Source: Flavobacteriaceae bacterium (GTDB lineage: Bacteria; Bacteroidota; Bacteroidia; Flavobacteriales; Flavobacteriaceae). From it: a stretch of DNA of 50,333 bases. Position numbers and translations under genes: made by a program. Below, piece by piece: positions 27,457 through 36,972 of the stretch. The notes below the pieces were generated by a model that saw only the letters and a program-made list of their open reading frames with translations, was not told the DNA's origin and ran no database searches. The DNA lies in NCBI GenBank assembly GCA_017852075.1, contig JAFMLQ010000012.1:1-50333 (forward strand), read 5' to 3'. The first letter of the stretch is position 1; every line of letters begins with the position of its first letter.

Positions 27457-28453
27457 TTTCTTCAGCTTTACGTTTTCTGGGTTTGTATTTTTTAGCAATT
27501 TCTGCAATCAATCGGATGTGATCTGGTGTTGTACCACAACAACCCCCAATAATGTTCACCACATTTTGTTTTAAATACTCCTCTATCAACTCCTGCATTT
27601 CTTCAGGAGTTTGATCGTATTCTCCAAAGGCGTTGGGTAATCCTGCATTGGGATGGGCAGAAATATAAGCATCACTTTGATTTGAAAGTCTTTTTACATA
27701 AGGAAGTAACTGATCTGCGCCTAAGGCGCAATTGAACCCAATACTCAAAATGGGAAGATGACTCAATGAAATCCGAAAAGCCTCTACAGTTTGTCCTGAA
27801 AGTGTTCTTCCACTGGCATCGGTTATGGTTCCACTGATCATGATGGGAATGTCAACCTGTTTTTCTGTTTTAACAGAGTCTATAGCAAACAAAGCCGCTT
27901 TGGCATTAAGAGTATCAAAAATGGTTTCTACCAAAAGTACGTCCGCACCTCCGTCGATTAAACCCAACACCTGTTCCCGATAGGCATGCACCAATTCATC
28001 AAAAGTAACGGCGCGAAAACCTGGGTCGTTGACATCGGGAGACATGCTAGCAGTTTTGTTCGTCGGTCCAATGGATCCTGCAACATAGCGTTTTTGTAGG
28101 GGAGTTTTTGATATGTATTCTTGGGTCACTTCTTTGGCAATCTTTGCACTTTCATAATTGAGCTCATAGGCCAAATCTTCCATCTGATAGTCAGCCATCC
28201 CAATAGAAGTAGAGGAAAAGGTATTGGTTTCTACAAGATCTGCTCCCGCTTCCAAATAGGCACGATGAATGCCTTTTATAATTTCGGGCTGGGTGATGGA
28301 CAATAAATCATTATTTCCCTTGAGTGAACATGGATGACTTTCAAAGCGCTTGGCTCTGAAATCAGCCTCTTCTAATTGGTGGTTTTGAATCATGGTGCCC
28401 ATAGCTCCGTCCAAAACCAACAAGCGCTTTTCTAAATCCTTTTGAATACTCAT
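27446..28453 (-). CDS. methionine synthase, small piece (homocysteine S-methyltransferase domain)
   Basis: This 335-residue homocysteine-binding barrel is the missing N-terminal domain of the next gene. The motifs are [29 protein letters not shown] and [12 protein letters not shown]. The zinc ligands are Cys242 (GFNCALGA) and Cys305-Cys306 ([12 protein letters not shown]). The end is a basic tail ([15 protein letters not shown]). The stop codon lies inside the start of the larger piece, which favours coupled translation in a fixed ratio. The gene starts 1 nt after the metZ/metB-type gene. A frameshifted single metH is unlikely, because both parts have proper starts and stops and are well conserved. 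Confidence 0.94.
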   Translation of the reverse strand: MSIQKDLEKRLLVLDGAMGTMIQNHQLEEADFRAKRFESHPCSLKGNNDLLSITQPEIIKGIHRAYLEAGADLVETNTFSSTSIGMADYQMEDLAYELNYESAKIAKEVTQEYISKTPLQKRYVAGSIGPTNKTASMSPDVNDPGFRAVTFDELVHAYREQVLGLIDGGADVLLVETIFDTLNAKAALFAIDSVKTEKQVDIPIMISGTITDASGRTLSGQTVEAFRISLSHLPILSIGFNCALGADQLLPYVKRLSNQSDAYISAHPNAGLPNAFGEYDQTPEEMQELIEEYLKQNVVNIIGGCCGTTPDHIRLIAEIAKKYKPRKRKAEENAS

Positions 28454-28454
28454 A

Positions 28455-29621
28455 TCAATGTGTTATCGCTTGATTTAAATCTTTCCAAATGTCCTCCGGA
28501 TGTTCTAAGCCTACAGACAAACGAATCATACCGCCTGTAATTCCTACCGCTAGCTGATCTGCAGCTGACAACTTGCTGTGAGTCGTTGAGGCAGGGTGAG
28601 TGACAATCGTTCTGGAATCGCCTAAATTGGCAGATAGCGAACACATTCGGATTTGATTGATGAATTTTCGACCAGCTTCTACCCCACCTTTAAGCTCAAA
28701 AGAGATAATTGTCCCCCCTTGTTTCATCTGTTTTTGGGCCAATTTATTTTGGGGATGGGAGGGTAAAAAAGGATATTTCACCCAGTTAATTTCTTCCAAT
28801 TGCTCTAGTTTTTGAGCTAGTATTAACGCATTCTTACAATGCCGATCCACACGAACCGAAAGAGTTTCTAAACTTTTAGACAGTACCCAAGCATTGAACG
28901 GAGATAGGGAAGCTCCTGTATTTCGTGCAAAAAGATACAACTCCCGGATCAATTCTTTCTTACCAACAGTGATCCCACCTAATACTCTTCCCTGACCGTC
29001 CATGAGTTTGGTCGCAGAATGAATTACAAGATCAGCGCCAAATTGAATTGGATTTTGCAGGTAGGGGGTCGCAAAGCAGTTGTCAACAATAAAAAGGAGC
29101 TTATGCTTTTTGGCAATTGTACCCAAAACCTCCAAATCCAAAATATCCACACCCGGATTGGTTGGAGATTCCACATAAATACACTGGGTGTTTTTTTGAA
29201 TCAAATCTTCGACCGTATCTAACTGATTTACGTCAAAATAGGAAGTTTGAATGCCCCATTTGGGAAAATATTTAGTAAACAAACTGTGCGTAGAACCAAA
29301 CACGGCACGTGCAGAAATGATATGATCTCCTGTGTTTAAAAAAGTGGCAAAAGTACCGAATACCGCTCCCATACCACTTGCGAAAGCAACACCCTCTTCA
29401 GCCCCTTCCATTTGACATACTTTCTGAATAAATTCTGATGTATTTGGGTTGGAAAATCGACTGTAGATATTGCGCTCTTTTTCTTCCGCAAAAGAGGCTC
29501 GCATTTCTTCAGCATCCTCAAAGACAAAACTAGAGGTAAGGTGTAAAGGCGTAGAATGCTCTAAAAACTGAGAACGCTCAGTTTGCGTTCGTATGGCCTT
29601 GGTTTCAAATTGAAAACTCAT
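28455..29621 (-). CDS. Cys/Met metabolism PLP enzyme, O-succinylhomoserine sulfhydrylase or cystathionine gamma-synthase type
   Basis: A 388-residue fold-type I enzyme of the transsulfuration family. Landmarks are [93 protein letters not shown] (PLP Lys in SATK) and [10 protein letters not shown]. Overall it looks most like MetZ (sulfhydrylase), but MetB cannot be excluded from sequence. The gene overlaps osmC by 4 bases. It is a second, divergent relative of the metY product in the same operon. Confidence 0.85.
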   Translation of the reverse strand: MSFQFETKAIRTQTERSQFLEHSTPLHLTSSFVFEDAEEMRASFAEEKERNIYSRFSNPNTSEFIQKVCQMEGAEEGVAFASGMGAVFGTFATFLNTGDHIISARAVFGSTHSLFTKYFPKWGIQTSYFDVNQLDTVEDLIQKNTQCIYVESPTNPGVDILDLEVLGTIAKKHKLLFIVDNCFATPYLQNPIQFGADLVIHSATKLMDGQGRVLGGITVGKKELIRELYLFARNTGASLSPFNAWVLSKSLETLSVRVDRHCKNALILAQKLEQLEEINWVKYPFLPSHPQNKLAQKQMKQGGTIISFELKGGVEAGRKFINQIRMCSLSANLGDSRTIVTHPASTTHSKLSAADQLAVGITGGMIRLSVGLEHPEDIWKDLNQAITH

Positions 29622-30043
29622 ACTTTTTTGCCATTTAAAATTACGTTATGATTAATTTTTGCGGTATGCTCAAGGGTTTTGGAAACAGAACAATATTTGT
29701 CAAAAGACAACTGAGCCGCACGTTTTGCTTTTTCTGGAGAAAAATCTCCTTCCAAATAGATGTCAATATCTATTTGATAAAATAATGAGGGCACTTCATT
29801 TTTATGACGGTGTCCATGCACTTCCATTTTTAGCACCTTGGGATTAATTTTTTGCTTGTTTAAAATTGCAACAATATCAATACTACTGCAACCTGCTACA
29901 CCCATCAAAAGGAGCTCCATTGGGCTTACTCCCTGCACTTCTCCTGTGGTTTTTGAGTTGTTATCCAATCGAACTCGCATTCCATTGGCGTTGGTTACTT
30001 CAAAGAGGTAATCTTCATTAATTCGTTCTAGTGAAACATTCAT
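29618..30043 (-). CDS. OsmC family protein
   Basis: The 141-residue protein carries the two family cysteines: one in LLMGVAGCSSIDIVAIL and one in LSFDKYCSVSKTL. In OsmC/Ohr proteins these reduce organic hydroperoxides. Ohr-type motifs beyond the cysteine pair are weak, and the sequence is closer to the OsmC-like/YhfA subgroup, whose substrate is less clear. It sits inside the methionine operon, 14 nt after metX and overlapping the following gene by 4 bases. A link to thiol or sulfur chemistry is suggested by position only. Confidence 0.88.
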   Translation of the reverse strand: MNVSLERINEDYLFEVTNANGMRVRLDNNSKTTGEVQGVSPMELLLMGVAGCSSIDIVAILNKQKINPKVLKMEVHGHRHKNEVPSLFYQIDIDIYLEGDFSPEKAKRAAQLSFDKYCSVSKTLEHTAKINHNVILNGKKV

Positions 30044-30057
30044 CAGGTAATGGTTTT

Positions 30058-31023
30058 TTAGGGTTTAAAAATTGGAGATAAAATTCGAATCATGTCCTCA
30101 TTTTCGATCAAAAAGGCATCGTGTCCGTGAAGGGAACTCAATTCGTGATAAAAAATATCTTTTTTAAATTTTTTAGTGAAATCCATCGTTTTTCGATCTT
30201 CTGCCGGAGTAAAAAACAAGTCACTATCAATAGCAATCAAATGGATTTCAGCTGTAATACGCTTAATAATTTCTTGGACAGTTTGTCCATGTCTTTCGAT
30301 ATTGATCGAAGCCAAAAGGTGGTTCATCATCACGTAGGCATCCAACTGAAAACGTTTTGCGAGTTTATCCCCATGATACATTAACCAACTTTCTATGTTA
30401 TATATCCCAAGTTCTTCATTTTTGGTTCTTCCGAAACGAAATTCAAAAGACTGTGGAGTTCTGTAGGTCAACATAGCATGGATACGGGCATCTTCTAGGG
30501 GTTGCTTCGAGTTTTGTAAAATGCGTTTTTGTAAAAATGTATTGGCGATGATCCAATCATTGGCTTTCCAATCGGCAGCTATAGGGACTAAATATTTGGT
30601 TATTTGGGGAGCCAGTGCGGCCATTTCCCAGGCTATTCCGCCTCCAATAGAACCTCCAATAAGGGCGTGAAGCTTTTCAATATTTAAGGCCTTTAAACCC
30701 AACAGATAAAGAGAAGCAATATCGCCCGCGTGAAAATCTTCTGGGATTGAAAAAGTTTGACCCAATACGCCATTTCCAGGAATATTAAATCCCATTATGG
30801 TATATCGTTGGGTATCGATTGTTCGGCCATGACCGATAATTTCGTTCCACCAGCCTCCATCTCCTGTCAGGCGTGCATCTCCAGTAAGGGAATGGTTGAC
30901 CAACACTACAGGGGCTGTACCAATCTCACAACCAAATTGCTGAAAATGCAAATCGATAGAAGGGTAAACAGCGCCTGAGTGGGTTTTAAAATCAGGTATG
31001 GAAATCGTTTGGATCCCTGCCAT
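30058..31023 (-). CDS. metX: homoserine O-acetyltransferase-type enzyme
   Basis: Alpha/beta-hydrolase-fold acyltransferase that activates homoserine. Conserved parts are VVLVNHSLTGDAR, WWNEIIGHGRTIDTQRYTIMGFNIPGNG, the nucleophile elbow LIGGSIGGGIAWEMA, MLTYRTPQSFEFRFGR, IAIDSDLFFTPAED and the catalytic His in SLHGHDAFLIE. At 321 residues it is shorter than the usual 340-380, chiefly in the lid region. Whether the donor is acetyl- or succinyl-CoA cannot be settled by family name alone. It starts 5 nt after metY, whose product would use O-acetylhomoserine. Confidence 0.92.
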   Translation of the reverse strand: MAGIQTISIPDFKTHSGAVYPSIDLHFQQFGCEIGTAPVVLVNHSLTGDARLTGDGGWWNEIIGHGRTIDTQRYTIMGFNIPGNGVLGQTFSIPEDFHAGDIASLYLLGLKALNIEKLHALIGGSIGGGIAWEMAALAPQITKYLVPIAADWKANDWIIANTFLQKRILQNSKQPLEDARIHAMLTYRTPQSFEFRFGRTKNEELGIYNIESWLMYHGDKLAKRFQLDAYVMMNHLLASINIERHGQTVQEIIKRITAEIHLIAIDSDLFFTPAEDRKTMDFTKKFKKDIFYHELSSLHGHDAFLIENEDMIRILSPIFKP

Positions 31024-31028
31024 AGGTT

Positions 31029-32300
31029 TTATATCTGCGAAAAAGCGGATTCTAAATCAGCAATTAAATCGTTGATGTCTTCTAAACCGACGGAGAGTCG
31101 AATTAAATCTTGGGTCACACCTGTGGTTTTTTGAGCTTCCTCATCCAACTGTTGATGGGTGGTACTTGCAGGGTGAATAATCAAGGATTTGGTATCTCCA
31201 ATATTCGCCAAAAGCGAAAACAATTGGGTATGATCGGCTACCTTTTTTCCTGCCTCATAGCCCTTTTTCAGACCAAAGGTTACAATACCACTTTGCCCCT
31301 TAGGAAGGTATTGTTGTGCCAAAGTATTGTACTTTGAGCTTTTTAAGCCAGGGTAATTCACCCAGGCTACTTCTTCTCGTGTGGATAGCCAGGCAGCTAA
31401 CTTCAAAGCATTTTCAGAATGTTTTTTCATTCGGATATCCAGGGTTTCTATTCCTTGAATGGTTTGGAAACTGTTAAACGGACTAGGGGCACTTCCCAAG
31501 TCACGTAAACCTTCAATCCGTACTTTGGCAATAAAAGCAATATTTCCCAGTGCTTCATGATAATTCAATCCATGATAACTAGGATTGGGCGATGTAAATT
31601 CTGGAAAATTTCCATTGCTCCAATCAAAAGTACCTGCGTCTATGATCACCCCCCCTAAAGAAGTTCCATTACCTGTGAGGTATTTTGTTAAGGAATGAAT
31701 CACTATGTTGGCCCCATACTCAATAGGGTTTAACAAGGCTGGTGAGGCTACTGTGTTGTCTACAATAAAAGGAACTTTTGCTTTTTGAGCAGCTTCAGAG
31801 ATGGCTTTAAGATCAAGGACATCTAATTTGGGATTTCCCAAAGATTCTGCAAAGAAAACACGTGTGTTAGATTTGACCGCTTTAGAAAATTCGATCGGAT
31901 CATCAGGATCTACAAAAGTAGTAGTGATACCAAAACGCGGTAAAGTATTTGCCAACAGGTTATACGTTCCTCCGTACAAACTATTTGAAGCTACGATATG
32001 ATCTCCTGTTTTAAGGATCACCATAAGCGTAGTGGCTATGGCGGCAGTTCCCGATGCCGTAGCTACGGCAGCGACACCTCCTTCAAGAGCAGCTAGACGT
32101 TGCTCCAAAACATCATTGGTTGGATTGTTTAAACGTGTATAAATGTACCCAGGTTCAGCGAGAGAAAATAAATTCGCTGCATGATCCGAGTCTTTAAACA
32201 CATAAGATGTGGTTTGATAAATAGGAACCGCTTGGGAACCTTGCGTATTTTTAGCATCATGACCTGCATGCAATGCTTGTGTGGCTATATGTGTACTCAT
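31029..32300 (-). CDS. metY: O-acetylhomoserine sulfhydrylase (aminocarboxypropyltransferase)
   Basis: A PLP enzyme of 423 residues that forms homocysteine from O-acetylhomoserine and sulfide. Landmarks are [91 protein letters not shown] (PLP Lys in SLTKYL) and a large insertion near 220-260 that marks the MetY/Met17 group. The C-terminus has [21 protein letters not shown]. Its start overlaps the end of metK by 4 bases. Confidence 0.93.
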   Translation of the reverse strand: MSTHIATQALHAGHDAKNTQGSQAVPIYQTTSYVFKDSDHAANLFSLAEPGYIYTRLNNPTNDVLEQRLAALEGGVAAVATASGTAAIATTLMVILKTGDHIVASNSLYGGTYNLLANTLPRFGITTTFVDPDDPIEFSKAVKSNTRVFFAESLGNPKLDVLDLKAISEAAQKAKVPFIVDNTVASPALLNPIEYGANIVIHSLTKYLTGNGTSLGGVIIDAGTFDWSNGNFPEFTSPNPSYHGLNYHEALGNIAFIAKVRIEGLRDLGSAPSPFNSFQTIQGIETLDIRMKKHSENALKLAAWLSTREEVAWVNYPGLKSSKYNTLAQQYLPKGQSGIVTFGLKKGYEAGKKVADHTQLFSLLANIGDTKSLIIHPASTTHQQLDEEAQKTTGVTQDLIRLSVGLEDINDLIADLESAFSQI

Positions 32301-33553
32301 TTTTGAAATTCTTTTTTGATGGATTCGATATAATCTAATTTTTCCCAGGTGAAAAGCTCTACTTCCTTCGATACTTTTCCGTTGTACGGGGACTCAAACG
32401 TTTTGGTAACAGTTAGAGGCTGGCGCCCCATATGTCCGTAGGAAGCTGTTTCCAAATACATTGGATTTCTCAACTTCAGTCTTTGTTCTATAGCATATGG
32501 ACGCATATCAAATAAGGTTGCGGCTTTGGTTGCGATTTCTGCGTCGCTTAAATCTACCTTGGAAGTACCGAAAGTGTTAACATTAATTGAAGTTGGTTCT
32601 ACTACTCCGATGGCATAGCTAAGTTGTACCAAAATTTCATCTGCTACTCCTGCAGCAACTAAATTTTTGGCCATATGGCGTGCCGCATATGCCGCACTAC
32701 GATCTACTTTACTCGGGTCTTTTCCGCTAAAAGCACCTCCTCCATGACCTCCTTTCCCTCCATAGGTGTCTACAATAATCTTTCGTCCTGTCAAACCTGT
32801 ATCGCCGTGTGGACCTCCAATGACAAACTTTCCCGTTGGATTGACATGATAGGTAATATCTGCACCAAAAAGTTTTTGAATATCAGGTTGTAATTTGGCT
32901 ATTACGCGAGGAATTAAAACGTGAATCACATCCGATTTTATTTTTTCTAGCATCGCCTTTTCATCTGCGTTAAAATCATCGTGTTGAGTTGAAACTACAA
33001 TCGTATCTATACGCAAAGGTTTGTTATTGTTGTCGTATTCAATGGTTACTTGCGATTTAGAATCGGGACGTAAATAAGTAATCTCTTTATTTTCGCGTCT
33101 GAGGGCTGCCAACTCAATTAAGATTTTATGCGAAATATCAAGCGCTAGGGGAATCAATGATTCCGTTTCATTAGAAGCATAACCAAACATAATACCTTGG
33201 TCTCCTGCTCCTTGTGCTTCTTTTTCTTCACGGTCCACACCACGATTAATATCTTGTGACTGTTCATGAATTAAAGAAATGACACCACAAGAGTCTCCAC
33301 TAAATTGATACGCTCCTTGGGTGTATCCAATGTTATTAATTGTTTCTCTGGCAATAGACTGGACATCTAAGTAAGTAGCACTTTTGACTTCTCCAGCTAA
33401 AATTACCTGCCCCGTGGTTACAAGGGTTTCACAGGCCACTTTACTTTCGGGATCGAAAGCTAAAAAGTGATCCAACAATGCATCACTAATTTGATCTGCA
33501 ATTTTATCTGGATGTCCTTCACTTACAGATTCTGAGGTAAAAAAATATGACAT
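32297..33553 (-). CDS. metK: S-adenosylmethionine synthetase
   Basis: It makes SAM from methionine and ATP. The 418-residue protein has [49 protein letters not shown] (a hallmark hexapeptide region), [42 protein letters not shown] and [13 protein letters not shown]. It is the first gene of a methionine operon and is placed directly behind a SAM-II riboswitch, so its product feeds back on its own expression. The start ATG at 33553 is 6 nt after a 9-bp inverted repeat. Confidence 0.97.
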   Translation of the reverse strand: MSYFFTSESVSEGHPDKIADQISDALLDHFLAFDPESKVACETLVTTGQVILAGEVKSATYLDVQSIARETINNIGYTQGAYQFSGDSCGVISLIHEQSQDINRGVDREEKEAQGAGDQGIMFGYASNETESLIPLALDISHKILIELAALRRENKEITYLRPDSKSQVTIEYDNNNKPLRIDTIVVSTQHDDFNADEKAMLEKIKSDVIHVLIPRVIAKLQPDIQKLFGADITYHVNPTGKFVIGGPHGDTGLTGRKIIVDTYGGKGGHGGGAFSGKDPSKVDRSAAYAARHMAKNLVAAGVADEILVQLSYAIGVVEPTSINVNTFGTSKVDLSDAEIATKAATLFDMRPYAIEQRLKLRNPMYLETASYGHMGRQPLTVTKTFESPYNGKVSKEVELFTWEKLDYIESIKKEFQK

Positions 33554-33559
33554 TTATTT

Positions 33560-33604
33560 GTTGCTTTTGTGGAAGGATTCAAACGGTGCGTTTTGAAAAG
33601 CAAC
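33560..33604 (-). promoter_or_regulatory. expression platform hairpins between the SAM-II aptamer and metK
   Basis: On the minus strand GTTGCTTTT (33604-33596) and AAAAGCAAC (33568-33560) form a perfect 9-bp stem ending 6 nt before the metK ATG. The same TGCTTT (33602-33597) can pair with AAAGCA (33612-33607), which lies inside the aptamer core. The two pairings exclude each other, as expected for a switch. Confidence 0.72.
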
Positions 33605-33656
33605 ACTGCTTTAGCATTTTTTTTTCGAGGTTTGCAATCAGTCAAATCCTTCCTCG
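33605..33656 (-). ncRNA. SAM-II riboswitch
   Basis: On the minus strand the P1 arms CGAGG (33656-33652) and CCTCG (33630-33626) enclose AAGGATTTGACTGATTGCA. The loop keeps the GATTT...TTGCAA pattern of SAM-II. Downstream come an A-rich strand and GCTAAAGCAGT. CAGT (33608-33605) can pair with ACTG in the loop (33642-33639) to form the pseudoknot P2. The layout matches the Sargasso metX SAM-II RNA almost block for block. SAM-II is known from alphaproteobacteria and Bacteroidota. Confidence 0.92.
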
Positions 33657-33665
33657 TTATTTGTA

Positions 33666-33695
33666 CAAATGTACAGCTTTTTTTGAATTTGCAAA
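33666..33695 (-). promoter_or_regulatory. promoter of the methionine/SAM operon
   Basis: On the minus strand TTTG (33695-33692), an 18-nt spacer and TACATTTG (33673-33666) form a full consensus match. Transcription would start just before the first P1 base of the riboswitch. Confidence 0.76.
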
Positions 33696-33816
33696 TTTTT
33701 GGTTAATTGATTTTAAGTATCGGATATAAGCCAAGCCTTACTTTTTATCTCCCACCCCTTTTATTGTTTAAAAAAAGAAACTACTTTGCAATACCATAAA
33801 CAAACTATAAAGTATT

Positions 33817-34419
33817 ATGCATATCGCCATTGCCGGGAATATTGGGGCAGGTAAAACCAGCCTTACTGAACTTTTAGCCAAACACTATAAATGGGAGGCC
33901 CATTTTGAAGACGTGATTGACAATCCCTATCTCGATGATTTTTATAATCACATGGAGCGCTGGTCTTTTAATTTACAGATTTACTTTTTAAAAAGTCGTT
34001 TTCAGCAATTGCTCAAGATTAAGAATGGAAAAAAGACTACAATTCAAGATCGAACCATCTACGAGGATGCCCATATTTTTGCACCCAACCTCAAGGCGAT
34101 GGGGCTCATGAACCAAAGAGATTTTAAAAATTATCAGGAACTTTTTGAATTGATGGAATCGCTAATCCAAGGCCCAGATTTATTGATTTACCTACGCAGT
34201 AGCATTCCCAATTTGGTCAACAAAATCCACAAGCGTGGTCGAGAATATGAGAATTCGATCAGTATTGACTACCTCAGTCGCCTAAACGAACGTTATGAAG
34301 CTTGGTCCTCTACTTATGACAAGGGGAAAATGGTCATAATCGACGTGGACAATCTTGATTTTGTAGAAAATCAAGAAGACCTCAACATCATTATATCGAA
34401 AATTGACCAAGCTCTTTAG
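33817..34419 (+). CDS. deoxynucleoside kinase
   Basis: The 200-residue enzyme salvages deoxynucleosides by phosphorylation. It has a P-loop at the N-terminus (GNIGAGKTSLT, about 7-17), the substrate-side motif EDVIDNPYLDDFY (Glu-Asp replacing the common E-P-V), the DRT form of the DRS/ERS motif in TIQDRTIYED, and an arginine lid region HKRGREYENSI. This arrangement matches the dGK/dAK-type group in Bacteroidota and Firmicutes. The preferred base is not readable from sequence. It converges on hppA across a terminator. Confidence 0.9.
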   Translation: MHIAIAGNIGAGKTSLTELLAKHYKWEAHFEDVIDNPYLDDFYNHMERWSFNLQIYFLKSRFQQLLKIKNGKKTTIQDRTIYEDAHIFAPNLKAMGLMNQRDFKNYQELFELMESLIQGPDLLIYLRSSIPNLVNKIHKRGREYENSISIDYLSRLNERYEAWSSTYDKGKMVIIDVDNLDFVENQEDLNIIISKIDQAL

Positions 34420-34505
34420 AATCTAAACCTCATTAAGATATAAAGGAACTAATTTAAAGTCTGCTAACCACTTTCGTAAAGAATTCGCGTGAAATAAAAG
34501 CAAAA

Positions 34506-34533
34506 AAAAGAGGCTCAAAAGAGCCTCTTTTTT
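34506..34533. terminator. bidirectional terminator between the deoxynucleoside kinase gene and hppA
   Basis: AAAAGAGGCTC (34506-34516) and GAGCCTCTTTT (34521-34531) form a perfect 11-bp stem with loop AAAA, flanked by A- and T-runs, so it can act on both strands. Confidence 0.88.
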
Positions 34534-34548
34534 ATTTTGCTTTAAAAT

Positions 34549-36852
34549 CTATTCTTTAGAACTGACTCCGGTTGAAGACTGATTTTCGTTAATCGTAACT
34601 TCAACAACCATTTTCTGATCGTCTTGTGAAGTAACGTTTACGGTGTAGTTTTTTTCATCGGATTCGTCTTCCGTAACTACTACTTCCACAAGGTTGGTTT
34701 CTACTTTAGCGTCAACATAAGCAGCTACCGCATCATTATTCATAGCAATACTTGGTGCAATAACCAATGCTACTACGGACATAAGTTTCAGTAGAATATT
34801 TAACGAAGGGCCAGAAGTGTCTTTAAAGGGATCTCCTACGGTATCTCCCACAACTGCGGCTTTGTGCGCATCTGTACCTTTTTTTCCTTGTTCTTCAATC
34901 ATTTTTTTGGCATTGTCCCAAGCACCACCAGCATTAGATTGGAAAATCGCCATCAATACCCCACAAGTAGTTACTCCTGCGAGAAGTCCTCCAAGCATTT
35001 CTGCACCTCCTATAAACCCAACCGCTACGGGAACCACAATTGCTAAAACACCAGGTAAAACCATTTCTTTAATTGAAGCCGTTGTAGAAATGGCAACACA
35101 TTTGTCGTATTCTGCAACACCATCTGCGGCATCAAATATTTTACGATCTGCAGCCGAAGCTTTGGACATGTCAGAATCGTATTTGATCATAACATCCAAT
35201 GCAGCTCGAAGAGCAGGTATGTCTCTAAACTGACGTCGTACCTCTTCAATCATCGCCATAGCAGCTCTTCCTACAGCATTCATAGATAAGGCTGAAAACA
35301 CAAAAGGCAACATTCCTCCGACAAGTAGTCCCGCCATAATCTTGGGTTGAGACACATCAATTGCAGCAACACCAGCGGTTTTCATAAAGGCTGCAAATAA
35401 AGCTAAAGCAGTTAATGCTGCAGAGGCAATAGCAAATCCCTTTCCGATGGCAGCTGTTGTATTTCCTACTGCGTCTAATTTATCTGTACGTTCTCTTACT
35501 TCAGGATCCAACTCTGCCATTTCTGCTATTCCTCCTGCATTGTCAGATATGGGTCCATAGGCATCGACAGCTAACTGAATTCCTGTATTGGCTAACATTC
35601 CAACAGCGGCAATGGCAATACCATAAAGACCTGCAAAATGGTGAGAAACCAAAATCGCTGCTGCGATAAGGATAATCGGAAGAGCTGTAGACATCATTCC
35701 TACTCCAAGACCGGCAATGATATTTGTTGCTGCGCCCGTTTCAGATTGCTTTACGATTGAGTTTACGGGTTTGGTCCCTGTTCCTGTATAGTATTCTGTA
35801 ACTTTTCCAACTGCTAGTCCTGCTACTAAACCTGCTATGGTAGCAAAGAAAACTCCTAAAGCTCCTGAAGGAAGTCCTTCAACGGTTTCTGGAATAAAAG
35901 CATGGATCAAAAAATAGGAGGCTACTAACATCAAGCCTGCAGAGCCAAACTCTCCAAGATTTAATGCAGCATGAGGAGAACCTCCTTCTTTAACTCGAAC
36001 AAAAAAGGTTCCAATGATAGACATCACAATACCTATCGCTGCTAAAGCAAGGGGAAGATATACCGCTCCGAGACCATCAAAGTCTGGAGTAACAATTAAA
36101 GCCCCTAAGACCATTGTCCCGATGATAGATCCAACATAAGATTCGAATAAGTCTGCACCCATTCCGGCTACATCCCCAACATTGTCCCCAACGTTATCTG
36201 CAATTGTAGCAGGATTTAACGGGTGGTCCTCAGGAATTCCTGCCTCTACTTTTCCTACTAAATCGGCTCCTACATCAGCAGCCTTAGTATAAATTCCTCC
36301 TCCTACACGAGCAAAAAGAGCAATGGATGAAGCACCTAAAGAGAATCCCGAAAGCACATTCAATATTTCGGTGATTTCCCAGCCTTGACCACTGTAGATG
36401 GCAAAAAGACCACTAAGTCCTAAAACTCCAAGTCCTACAACGCCCAAACCCATTACGGCTCCTCCTGCAAAAGCAACTTCTAGTGCCTTTCCTAAAGAAG
36501 TTCTAGCGGCATTGGTTGTTCTGACGTTGGCTTTGGTCGCTACTCGCATTCCAATAAATCCAGCCAATGCAGAACAAATGGCTCCTACGATAAAGGAAAC
36601 GGCTACCATCCCATTAGAACCAGTTTCTGCCTGACCCTTAAAGAATAATAATACCGCAACTGCGGCGACAAAAATCGATAGTATTTTGTATTCCGCCTTT
36701 AGAAAGGACATCGCTCCGTCTGCAATATTTTTTGCAATACGTGCCATTTTTTCATTTCCTACCTCTTGTTTTGAAACCCAATTATTTTTGAAAAATACAA
36801 AGACTAATGCTAAGACTCCAAAAGCGGGTAAAAATTGTATGAATAATTCCAT
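34549..36852 (-). CDS. hppA: membrane-bound ion-pumping pyrophosphatase
   Basis: It uses pyrophosphate hydrolysis to pump Na+ or H+. The 767-residue, roughly 16-helix protein has the PPi site motifs [58 protein letters not shown] and [23 protein letters not shown]. In the segment [18 protein letters not shown], Ala follows GNTT where K+-independent enzymes carry Lys, so it is probably the K+-dependent class that includes the Na+ pumps. After the last helix there is a hydrophilic tail of about 60 residues rich in Glu, Val and Asp, which is unusual. A promoter with the Bacteroidota pattern precedes it. Confidence 0.95.
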   Translation of the reverse strand: MELFIQFLPAFGVLALVFVFFKNNWVSKQEVGNEKMARIAKNIADGAMSFLKAEYKILSIFVAAVAVLLFFKGQAETGSNGMVAVSFIVGAICSALAGFIGMRVATKANVRTTNAARTSLGKALEVAFAGGAVMGLGVVGLGVLGLSGLFAIYSGQGWEITEILNVLSGFSLGASSIALFARVGGGIYTKAADVGADLVGKVEAGIPEDHPLNPATIADNVGDNVGDVAGMGADLFESYVGSIIGTMVLGALIVTPDFDGLGAVYLPLALAAIGIVMSIIGTFFVRVKEGGSPHAALNLGEFGSAGLMLVASYFLIHAFIPETVEGLPSGALGVFFATIAGLVAGLAVGKVTEYYTGTGTKPVNSIVKQSETGAATNIIAGLGVGMMSTALPIILIAAAILVSHHFAGLYGIAIAAVGMLANTGIQLAVDAYGPISDNAGGIAEMAELDPEVRERTDKLDAVGNTTAAIGKGFAIASAALTALALFAAFMKTAGVAAIDVSQPKIMAGLLVGGMLPFVFSALSMNAVGRAAMAMIEEVRRQFRDIPALRAALDVMIKYDSDMSKASAADRKIFDAADGVAEYDKCVAISTTASIKEMVLPGVLAIVVPVAVGFIGGAEMLGGLLAGVTTCGVLMAIFQSNAGGAWDNAKKMIEEQGKKGTDAHKAAVVGDTVGDPFKDTSGPSLNILLKLMSVVALVIAPSIAMNNDAVAAYVDAKVETNLVEVVVTEDESDEKNYTVNVTSQDDQKMVVEVTINENQSSTGVSSKE

Positions 36853-36878
36853 GTTTGTGTGTTGTTTGTAAGTGTGCG

Positions 36879-36908
36879 TAAAAATAGTAAAACAATCTAG
36901 AATACAAA
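36879..36908 (-). promoter_or_regulatory. candidate hppA promoter
   Basis: On the minus strand TTTG (36908-36905), an 18-nt spacer and TATTTTTA (36886-36879, one mismatch to TAnnTTTG) are found. The ATG follows 26 nt later. Confidence 0.48.
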
Positions 36909-36972
36909 ACGATTAAAACTTGTGAATACAAGCCAAGGTCACCTTTAAATTCTGATGTTTTTTTGATTCAAT

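Noticed and set aside
27446-27507. A possible frameshift in a single metH gene.
   Set aside because: Both pieces have plausible ATG starts and proper ends at a domain border and retain all catalytic residues; a split gene is simpler.
33547-33729. A 60-codon plus-strand reading frame across the metK riboswitch region.
   Set aside because: It is antisense to the riboswitch and promoter, has no family pattern and is cysteine/phenylalanine-rich by chance.
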